From assembly GCA_041658685.1 (NCBI GenBank), contig JBAZZS010000003.1, positions 124,001 to 188,000 on the forward strand: a stretch of 64,000 nucleotides of DNA, written 5' to 3'. The notes below the pieces were generated by a model. It made no database searches. It was not told the origin of the DNA and saw only the letters and a list, made by a program, of their open reading frames with translations. Both the position numbers and the translations under genes were made by a program. The DNA comes from Candidatus Gracilibacteria bacterium. Lineage in GTDB: Bacteria > Patescibacteriota > Gracilibacteria > UBA1369 > UBA12473. Position 1 is the stretch's first letter, and each line of letters begins with the position of its first letter. Positions 7,920-14,483 of this stretch are shown here, piece by piece.

Positions 7920-8708
7920 TTATTCTTTTTTAGAGAAAGAAGAAAATGCAGAAATGTGACCCTTCGTTGCGCTGAGGGTTTGATGTTCCCTGGAGAAAAA
8001 TTCGTAAGGAGCGTTTTTGGCAAAAAGAAATTTGGGGAGATGTTTTTTGGCGGTGACAATGTTCATTTTCGCAAAGGTCCACAGCATTCGGAATAATTTT
8101 TTGGGTTCCGAGACGTTGGCGAATTGTTGGTTGCGCAAGGCTTCAAAAATGGATTCGCTATTTTTTTCGGCGTGAATCATGACATGACCCATTTCGAGTT
8201 GTTCGAAAAGATGGACGTCTGCGGTGGCGATGTAGGGAAGATCGTGTGAGGAGGCGAGGCGTTCCGCTTTTTTATTAAAATCGATGGTTTTGCTGTAAAA
8301 CCATGATTTTTCAATGCCATCGAACAGGTCTAAATTGGGTTCGAGTCGTTTTTGAAAACATTTGGATTTTCCCGGGTAAAAAGGGTGCGCGGCAATGGTA
8401 AAACATTCGGGATGAGCTTTTCGATATTCGCGAAGATCGGGAAGGGTTTTTAAATTTTCGGCTTCGGGCGTGGCATTGAGAATTAAAACGTGGCCATTGA
8501 GATTGAGTTCGATGCCGGGGATAAGGAGAATTCCGAGTTTCTTGGCTGCTTCTTGAATGATGCTCGGGCAAAGAACGCGGCGATGCGTGGTGATGGCCAG
8601 TACGTCAAAGTGGAGTTTGTAGGCCCGTTCAACAAGATCCATCACCGTGTAGGGGATGTAGTCATCGAGATCGCCTTGGGCGTGAAGGTGAAGCGAAGCT
8701 TTGAGCAG
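7920..8708 (-). CDS. PHP-domain metal-dependent phosphoesterase, probable CTG start
   Basis: Metal-binding motifs of the PHP superfamily appear in order: LHLH (first His-x-His), ITTHRR, GIELNLNG, IAAHPFYPGK and ADVHL. The first standard start in frame is the GTG at 8645, but this would cut off the LHLH motif, which lies upstream in the same open frame. The frame is closed by TAA at 8721-8723. Between that stop and the motif only non-AUG starts exist. A CTG at 8706-8708 would give MLKASLHLHAQGD, the normal start of PHP proteins. Members include phosphoesterases such as histidinol phosphatases; substrate here is unknown. A frameshift just upstream is the alternative explanation for the missing AUG. 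Confidence 0.75.
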   Translation of the reverse strand: MLKASLHLHAQGDLDDYIPYTVMDLVERAYKLHFDVLAITTHRRVLCPSIIQEAAKKLGILLIPGIELNLNGHVLILNATPEAENLKTLPDLREYRKAHPECFTIAAHPFYPGKSKCFQKRLEPNLDLFDGIEKSWFYSKTIDFNKKAERLASSHDLPYIATADVHLFEQLEMGHVMIHAEKNSESIFEALRNQQFANVSEPKKLFRMLWTFAKMNIVTAKKHLPKFLFAKNAPYEFFSREHQTLSATKGHISAFSSFSKKE

Positions 8709-8806
8709 GGGGATTTTGGGTTAAGCGTTAGTGGAGGGGAGCATAGCATAAAAACGAGAAAATGGCTAATTAATGCCGTTTTTACTGTAGTGCGATTTGA
8801 GGTTTA

Positions 8807-9133
8807 TCAATTCGTTGATGGCGTTTCGGTGGACGCCGGATTTGTATTTGGGGTAGTCTCTTCCGTTCCGGTGAATTCCTCGAGGCTGTTTACAGCTTCA
8901 TTGATGCTGTCTGCGGCCTCTTGAATGTCATCTGCGGCTTCTTGCGCTTGGTCTGCCTTTGTCGTGAACCACGATTTGATTTCTTTTACTTTATTGACAA
9001 TATTCGAACCCGCGTCTTTAAGTTCGGTGCCCACGGTCCCGATTTTTTCAGAGGCGGTACAGCCCGAAAAGAGAGATATGGTTAAAAAAGTCGCAATTAA
9101 AAAACAAGCGCTGAGGGAGGTGGATTTTTTCAT
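8807..9133 (-). CDS. Small predicted lipoprotein
   Basis: 108 residues. A lipoprotein signal peptide (basic MKKS, hydrophobic core, then lipobox LFSGC) predicts lipidation at Cys25. The mature part is a helical, Ala/Glu/Asp-rich segment with heptad spacing (ADQAQEAADDIQEAADSIN) and a Thr/Pro-rich tail. It resembles small apolipoprotein-like or entericidin-like envelope proteins only in composition. No functional family was recognised. It stands alone between the PHP gene and the zinc-ribbon gene. Confidence 0.65.
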   Translation of the reverse strand: MKKSTSLSACFLIATFLTISLFSGCTASEKIGTVGTELKDAGSNIVNKVKEIKSWFTTKADQAQEAADDIQEAADSINEAVNSLEEFTGTEETTPNTNPASTETPSTN

Positions 9134-9157
9134 GATAGGAGGGCTAAGAAGGGGAAA

Positions 9158-9481
9158 TTAAGAGGATTTGCTGAATAGGCTGGAAAAGTCGCCGTCGAAA
9201 TCTTTGAGAAAATTATGCATGTCGAGCACTTCGTCGGGTTGGACGGTGCGGATGTCGTGGGGAGTTTTTGCTTCGCCTTTTTTGGAGATTCGCTTTGCTT
9301 TAAAGAAGACGCTGAGGAGCGTTTTATTTTTACAATGATCGCAATGCGCCGCCAAAAATCCTTCATTCATGACCGTGCCGATGATGTGGATGTTGGCATC
9401 CGGAAACGGACGTTTGCAATCCTTGCATGGGATTGTTTTTTGGATTTGTTGGATGATTTGTTTGAGTTCGTTGAAATTCAT
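9158..9481 (-). CDS. Small zinc-ribbon-like protein
   Basis: 107 residues. Two Cys pairs, CKDCKRPFPD at the N-terminal part and HCDHCKNKT about 25 residues later, form a likely four-Cys zinc site. A basic helical region follows (FFKAKRISKKGEAKTPHD), and the C-terminal DEVLDMHNFLKDFDGDF is acidic. No signal peptide. The layout suggests a small nucleic-acid- or protein-binding adaptor in the cytoplasm. Not recognised as a named family. Confidence 0.6.
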   Translation of the reverse strand: MNFNELKQIIQQIQKTIPCKDCKRPFPDANIHIIGTVMNEGFLAAHCDHCKNKTLLSVFFKAKRISKKGEAKTPHDIRTVQPDEVLDMHNFLKDFDGDFSSLFSKSS

Positions 9482-9565
9482 GCAATAAGTGTAGCAAAAA
9501 AGAGGATTTTTTCAAGGAAAATCCATTTACGATCTAGGTAGGAACCGACGAAAGTGGAAGAATTT

Positions 9566-11056
9566 TTATTTTAAAATTCGTAGCGTTTGATCCAGTCGGT
9601 CGAGCGTCTTTTCTTTTCCCAGGATTTGAATCATTTCAAATGCACCGGGAGAAAATTCTTGGCCTGTGAGGGCCATGCGAAGAGGCCAGAGCACTTGGCC
9701 GTTTTTAAACCCAAGGCGTTCGATGGTTTTGACCAAGCAGGCTTTGATGGCTTCCTCAGAGGAAAAATCGGTGTGGGCATTGAGGTCGTCGCGTGCGGCT
9801 TGAAGTGCGGTTTTGGCTATGACTGCGTCGATTTTCATTTTCTCGCTTTGAAGGAGTTGGAGGTCGTAATCGATCGTGTCATTCAAAAAATAATGCAACA
9901 TCGGAGCTGCGTCCGCGAGAGTTTTGATGCGCGTTTGGACGGCCTTGAGCGCGGTTTTTGCATACGGCGTTTCAAGGGTTTTTTCTCCTGTGAACCACTC
10001 GGTTTTTTCGAGCCAGGGGAGGAGGCGTTGAGCGAAATCGTCCACGGTCAATTTTCGGAGGTATTCCCCATTCATCCAATTCAAGCGCTCGACGTCAAAA
10101 ATCGCACCGGATTTGTGTACGTTCTCGAGATTGAATTTTTCGATGAGCTCGTCGAGGGAGAAAATTTCCTGTGTGCTGCCTTCGCCGGGATTCCAGCCGA
10201 GAAGCGCGATGTAGTTGATCATGGCCTCTTTGAGGTAGCCTTTTGCGATGTAATCCTCCACAGCCACGTCGTTTTGGCGTTTGCTGAGCTTGGTTTTGTC
10301 CTTGTTGAGCAGGAGCGGAATGTGCGCGAATTCGGGCGGAGTCCAGCCAAACGCTTTGTAGAGATAGAGGTGTTTGGGTGTGGAAGGAAGCCATTCTTCG
10401 CCGCGGATCACGTGCGTGATGCCCATAAAATGGTCGTCGATGACATTGGCGAGATGGTAGGTTGGGAAGCCGTCGGATTTGAGTAAAACTTGGTCGTCAA
10501 TGAGATTGGATTCGAATTTGAGATCTCCGCGAACCACGTCGTGAAAGCGGAGCGTTTCGTTTTCCGGAATGGCGAGGCGAATCACGTAAGGCGTTTTTTC
10601 AGCGAGAAGTTTATCGGTTTCTTCCTTGGAGCAATAGCGGCATTTTTTGTCGTACATGGGGGCGAGGTGCTTGGCTTGCTGCTCGGTGCGCATCTGGTCG
10701 AGGCGCTCGGGAGTGCAAAAACAGCGGTACGCGTGGCCTTTTTGTAAAAGTTCTTCCACGTGTTTGAGGTAAAGGGCGGTGCGTTTGGATTGAATATAGG
10801 GGCCGTTTTCGCCGATTTCTTTTTCGTTGGGGTTGGTGGGATTGGGTCCTTCGTCGTATTCCAGTCCGGCCCAATTTAGGGTTTTGAGAAGGCTTTCCAC
10901 CGCGCCTTCCACATAACGGGTTTGGTCCGTGTCTTCAATTCGTAAGATGAAATTGCCCTTTTTTTGTCGGGCAAAAAGATAAGAATATAGGGCGGTGCGC
11001 AAACTTCCGATGTGAAGGAATCCGGTGGGGGATGGGGCAAAGCGGGTTTTGATCAT
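9566..11056 (-). CDS. gltX: Glutamyl-tRNA synthetase
   Basis: About 496 residues. The class I signatures are clear: RFAPSPTGFLHIGSLRTALYSYLFAR (HIGH region) and KTKLSKRQND (KMSKS-type loop). A Cys-rich insertion (RCFCTPERL ... KKCRYC) could bind zinc. The enzyme charges tRNA-Glu with glutamate, and perhaps tRNA-Gln too if the cell uses the amidotransferase route. I start at the ATG at 11056, which gives MIKTRFAPSPTG, because the family begins at this point. The longer in-frame start at 11101 would add 15 residues and run into repeat sequence. Confidence 0.95.
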   Translation of the reverse strand: MIKTRFAPSPTGFLHIGSLRTALYSYLFARQKKGNFILRIEDTDQTRYVEGAVESLLKTLNWAGLEYDEGPNPTNPNEKEIGENGPYIQSKRTALYLKHVEELLQKGHAYRCFCTPERLDQMRTEQQAKHLAPMYDKKCRYCSKEETDKLLAEKTPYVIRLAIPENETLRFHDVVRGDLKFESNLIDDQVLLKSDGFPTYHLANVIDDHFMGITHVIRGEEWLPSTPKHLYLYKAFGWTPPEFAHIPLLLNKDKTKLSKRQNDVAVEDYIAKGYLKEAMINYIALLGWNPGEGSTQEIFSLDELIEKFNLENVHKSGAIFDVERLNWMNGEYLRKLTVDDFAQRLLPWLEKTEWFTGEKTLETPYAKTALKAVQTRIKTLADAAPMLHYFLNDTIDYDLQLLQSEKMKIDAVIAKTALQAARDDLNAHTDFSSEEAIKACLVKTIERLGFKNGQVLWPLRMALTGQEFSPGAFEMIQILGKEKTLDRLDQTLRILK

Positions 11057-11083
11057 GGTGGTGAATTGGATTAATGTAACTTT

Positions 11084-11180
11084 GTCATGGTGAGGAGTCA
11101 CGAAGTGGCGTCTCGAACCATGAATTTAAGAAAAAGTTTGGCGTTGAAGCCACCCTTCGAGAGCATCAGGGTGACAGTGG
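11084..11180. repeat. Palindromic repeat family C, copy 1
   Basis: Two hairpins built from the CPR-style unit GTCATGGTGAG...CTCGAACCATGA and CACCCTTCGAGAGCATCAGGGTG. The same unit recurs at 24639-24717 and 29877-29966. This copy is intergenic, upstream of gltX, and touches its possible longer start. Confidence 0.6.
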
Positions 11181-11220
11181 GAGGATATCAGAATTATATG
11201 AATTTTTAAATAAGGGAAAA

Positions 11221-11260
11221 ATGCGGAGGGAGGACACTCGTTTCACTTGTGTCTGTTTGA
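11221..11260. repeat. Palindromic repeat family D, copy 1
   Basis: AATGCGGAGGGAGGACACTC and GTGTCTG enclose a short loop, so GGACAC pairs with GTGTC. The pattern AATGCGG, purine-rich stretch, then a GACAC or GCGCAC arm with TTCG-rich middle returns at 11848, 14294, 39528, 41957 and 58661. Confidence 0.5.
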
Positions 11261-11318
11261 CAGACTCTTTTTTCTGGGTGTAGCTTGGTGGTGATTTTAT
11301 TTTTTAAAATCTTGAATT

Positions 11319-11747
11319 ATGGCTATGGATAGACCCAAGGGAGGACTTTTTGAAAAGGCTTTTAGGGTGGCACGAAACGTTGTGCCTTTTTTGGCGCTGA
11401 CTGCCTGTGATCAGAAAGTTTGTGAAGGACCGTTGAGTTCGCTTTCGGTTGATAGATGTAATGCCGTTGTGGTGAGTAAAATAGAGGATTGTATGGGTGG
11501 TTTTTTTACGAGTGGGAATGGGAGTGGTACTGTTGATGGATGTTTACACGAGGTCCGAGAAGATCTTCAGGAACAAGCTGATGATCTTGAGCAAGACTGT
11601 ATAGATGCAGGGAAAACAGGGGATGAAGCTGTCCAGTGCCGGGATGCTATTATGACATGTCTTTATGGGACGCCGGGGAAGTCACCGCGAGTGAAAGATT
11701 GTGTAAACCAAGTTATCCTACCGTCTGTGGATGGTACTTCTAGATGA
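11319..11747 (+). CDS. Cysteine-rich predicted lipoprotein
   Basis: 142 residues. A basic start and the lipobox-like FLALTAC near residue 30 predict a lipoprotein. The mature part has many cysteines (KVCEG, DRCNA, EDCMGG, DGCLHEV, EQDCIDAG, VQCRDAIMTC, KDCVNQV) at spacings suited to disulfides. No known domain was recognised. A second Cys-rich lipoprotein with a similar lipobox (GLNAC) is encoded at 31.6-32.1 kb on the other strand. They may be paralogues by architecture, though their sequences are not clearly alignable by eye. Confidence 0.55.
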   Translation: MAMDRPKGGLFEKAFRVARNVVPFLALTACDQKVCEGPLSSLSVDRCNAVVVSKIEDCMGGFFTSGNGSGTVDGCLHEVREDLQEQADDLEQDCIDAGKTGDEAVQCRDAIMTCLYGTPGKSPRVKDCVNQVILPSVDGTSR

Positions 11748-11847
11748 AGGCTCCCTCTACGATAGGTGTTAGCTATTATTAAAATGCTGGATAGGAATAC
11801 TTCGCGTGAGAAAAAATGCTAGTTTCCCTTCGCTGCGCTGAGAGAGA

Positions 11848-11897
11848 ATGCGGTTGATAGGACACTTCGCTCGCCTGCTGCTCGCTTCGTGTCTGTT
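11848..11897. repeat. Palindromic repeat family D, copy 2 (left of ftsK)
   Basis: AATGCGGTTGATAGGACACT, a TTCGCTCG-type middle, then CGCTTCGTGTCTG; GGACAC pairs with GTGTC. A close inverted copy lies directly after the ftsK stop (14294-14334), so ftsK is flanked by inverted repeats. Confidence 0.55.
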
Positions 11898-11962
11898 GCT
11901 CTTTTGTCCCTTTTTTTGTATATTAAATCGGAGTTTAGGTCTTTTCTTTTTATCTTTTTCGC

Positions 11963-14293
11963 ATGCCGTTACGCAAATCGAGGCGCCCTATTGCTCGGCG
12001 TCGTTCCTCAAAATCCACGCTTCAGCTCAAGGTTGAAACTCATGTGATGCGTGAGATTTGGGCGGTCACGGATATGGCGCTGTGTATTTTGACGGTTTTG
12101 AGTATTCAAGGACGTTTGGGCGTGGTTGGCCATTTGTGGAATAGTTTTTTGACCCCGATTTTTGGATGGGGGCTGTATGCGGTGCCTGTGTTTTTGGGTG
12201 GGATTTCGCTCGCGCTTTTTTTTGCACGACAGATTCGATTCGACGCGACGCGTATTTTTGGATTGATTTTGCTTTCGATTTCCGTGCTGGGGACGTTGCA
12301 TCTTGCGGTGCCTGAGGATCAGATTTATGAAGTGGCTCGCGCCGGGCAATACGGCGGGTATATCGGATTTGTTTCGAGTTTTATTTCGCGACAGATTTTA
12401 GGAGTGACCGGGTCGTATGTCGTATTTTTGGCGTTGTTTTTGATTTCGGTTTTATTGACGTTTTCGGTTTCAATTCGAGATGTTTTGAGTTTGGTTGAAT
12501 TTAAAATTCCGGCCTGGTTTAGCCAAAAACCGGAGATTAAAAAACGGCCGATTGTGACCGGGGAAGAGCCGGAGGAGTTTGATGACGAGGACGAAGACGA
12601 TGAAGAAATGGTAATTCACACGTTGCCCACGACTTCGGAGGAGGAGATGTTGAATGTGCGGCCTGTGGATCCGAATACCGAGGATGAAGATATGGATGTG
12701 GACGTGGATTTGAAGGAGGAAGAAGGAGAGAAAATTCCGGTGGAAAAAATTGCGCAAGCGTTGGATGAGGCTGAAGCCGGAGCTGAGAAAAAAGAAGAAA
12801 AACCGTGGGTTTTTCCGCCCTTGGATTTATTGAGTGAACGCGCACCGGACGTGGCTCATGATCCTGAAATTTTACGAGAAAAAGCCGAGGTGATTCGTAA
12901 TAAATTGGCGCAGTTTGGGATTCAAGTTCGGATGAATGATGTGCATGTGGGGCCTACGGTGATTCAGTTCACGTTAAAGCCGCATGAAGGCGTGAAATTG
13001 TCGAAAATCACAGGATTGAAAAACGATTTGGCTTTGGCGTTGTCTGCGAATGCGATTCGTATTGAAGCTCCGATTCCGGGCAAGCCGCTCGTGGGCATCG
13101 AAGTGCCGAATGACACGCGTGCGATTGTGCGTCTCCGCGAATTACTGGAAGATGAAACGTACGCGAAATTGCAGGCTAAAACCAAGTCCAAATTGATCAT
13201 TCCGTTTGGTCGGGATGTGTCCGGTACGCCGATTGTGGGGAATTTAAGCACTATGCCGCATATGCTCGTGGCCGGGTCCACGGGTTCCGGGAAATCCGTG
13301 TTCACGAATGCGATTTTACTTTCCTTTTTATACAACAATTCGCCGCGCGATTTACGGTTGATTTTGATTGATCCCAAGCAAGTGGAATTGTCCACTTACA
13401 ATGGGATTCCTCATCTGTTAACGCCGGTGATCACCGAACCGGAACGGGCTGCGATTGCGCTCCGATGGGTGGTGGCGGAAATGACGCGACGTTACACGGT
13501 TTACGCGGATTCCGGGCATCGCAATATTGATGAATACAATGGCGATCCCAATACGCCGCAGCACATGCCTAAGATCGTGGTGGTGATTGATGAGTTGGCG
13601 GATTTGATGATGGTGGCGGGGAAGGAAGTCGAGGCTTCGATTTGTCGCATTGCGCAGCTCGCTCGTGCCGTTGGAATTCATTTGATTGTGGCCACACAAC
13701 GTCCGTCCGTGGATGTCATTACCGGGCTTATTAAAGCCAATATCCCGTCTCGTGTGGCGTTTACGGTGGCCTCGTCCATCGATTCGCGAACTATTTTGGA
13801 TGGAGGCGGGGCCGAGGATTTATTGGGAAATGGAGACATGTTGTTTTTATCCGGAACTACAGGAAAATTTATTCGCGTGCAGGGGGTGTATGTTTCGTCT
13901 CAAGAAATTCAAAAAGTGACCAATAATGTGAAGCTCACGCTGCAAGGTGATGAGCCGACTTATAATGAAGAAGTCACGGCGAAAAAAACGGCTTCGCTTC
14001 ATGTGCAAGGAGTCCCGGCTTCTCAAATGGGAGATGATGACGATGATGAGCTTTACGACCAGGCTTTGGCGATTGTGAAACGTTCGCAAAAAGCGTCGGC
14101 CACCATGCTTCAACGGTATTTAAAAGTGGGTTATTCCCGTGCGGCGCGGCTCATTGATATGCTGGAACGAAATGGAGTTGTGAGCCCCGGCGATGGCGCT
14201 AAGCCAAGAACGGTTTTGGTGGGACGAGGAGACGTGGTGGCGGATATGGAAATGCAAGATGCCGGAGGAGAGTTTGATGAGGGGGAGTATTAA
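11963..14293 (+). CDS. ftsK: DNA translocase FtsK
   Basis: 776 residues. The N-terminal quarter holds about four membrane helices that anchor the protein at the septum. A long acidic linker follows (roughly residues 200-275). The motor domain contains Walker A (VAGSTGSGKSVFTNA) and Walker B (KIVVVIDELADLMM), and the conserved ATQRPSVDVITGLIKANIPSR. The C-terminal gamma winged helix (YDQALAIVKRSQKASATMLQRYL ... RAARLIDMLERNGVV) would read polar DNA sequences. FtsK pumps chromosome ends through the closing septum and activates dimer resolution. It is flanked by inverted family D repeats and converges on secA. Confidence 0.95.
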   Translation: MPLRKSRRPIARRRSSKSTLQLKVETHVMREIWAVTDMALCILTVLSIQGRLGVVGHLWNSFLTPIFGWGLYAVPVFLGGISLALFFARQIRFDATRIFGLILLSISVLGTLHLAVPEDQIYEVARAGQYGGYIGFVSSFISRQILGVTGSYVVFLALFLISVLLTFSVSIRDVLSLVEFKIPAWFSQKPEIKKRPIVTGEEPEEFDDEDEDDEEMVIHTLPTTSEEEMLNVRPVDPNTEDEDMDVDVDLKEEEGEKIPVEKIAQALDEAEAGAEKKEEKPWVFPPLDLLSERAPDVAHDPEILREKAEVIRNKLAQFGIQVRMNDVHVGPTVIQFTLKPHEGVKLSKITGLKNDLALALSANAIRIEAPIPGKPLVGIEVPNDTRAIVRLRELLEDETYAKLQAKTKSKLIIPFGRDVSGTPIVGNLSTMPHMLVAGSTGSGKSVFTNAILLSFLYNNSPRDLRLILIDPKQVELSTYNGIPHLLTPVITEPERAAIALRWVVAEMTRRYTVYADSGHRNIDEYNGDPNTPQHMPKIVVVIDELADLMMVAGKEVEASICRIAQLARAVGIHLIVATQRPSVDVITGLIKANIPSRVAFTVASSIDSRTILDGGGAEDLLGNGDMLFLSGTTGKFIRVQGVYVSSQEIQKVTNNVKLTLQGDEPTYNEEVTAKKTASLHVQGVPASQMGDDDDDELYDQALAIVKRSQKASATMLQRYLKVGYSRAARLIDMLERNGVVSPGDGAKPRTVLVGRGDVVADMEMQDAGGEFDEGEY

Positions 14294-14334
14294 CAGACAC
14301 GAACGAAGGGAGTGTCCTATTCCCCGCATTTTGT
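14294..14334. repeat. Palindromic repeat family D, copy 3 (right of ftsK, inverted)
   Basis: CAGACACGAACGAAGGGAGT followed by GTCCTATTCCCCGCATT is the reverse complement of the pattern left of ftsK (AATGCGG...GGACACT...TTCGTGTCTG). GACAC and GTGTC form the stem. It begins at the first base after the ftsK stop. Confidence 0.55.
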
Positions 14335-14344
14335 ATTATAAAGC

Positions 14345-14451
14345 CAAGCGGTCAGGAAGAATTTTTGTTCACATGGGAGTCGGACACTCGGATCATGATT
14401 CTCGTGTCCTCTTCCTTAAAAATATTCACAAAAATTTTCCTATCCCTCTTG
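14345..14451. repeat. Palindromic repeat family A, copy 1
   Basis: About 107 bp forming one long hairpin between the convergent ends of ftsK and secA. Outer arms CAAG/CTTG and GGAAGAATTTTTGT/ACAAAAATTTTCC, inner arms GGACAC/GTGTCC, and an apical TCGGATCATGATTCTC. Copies 2 (20124-20231) and 3 (40182-40259) share the backbone but change arm sequences while keeping pairing. Confidence 0.75.
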
Positions 14452-14483
14452 CCTGAAAATTTCTGCCCTCATTATAAGCAATT

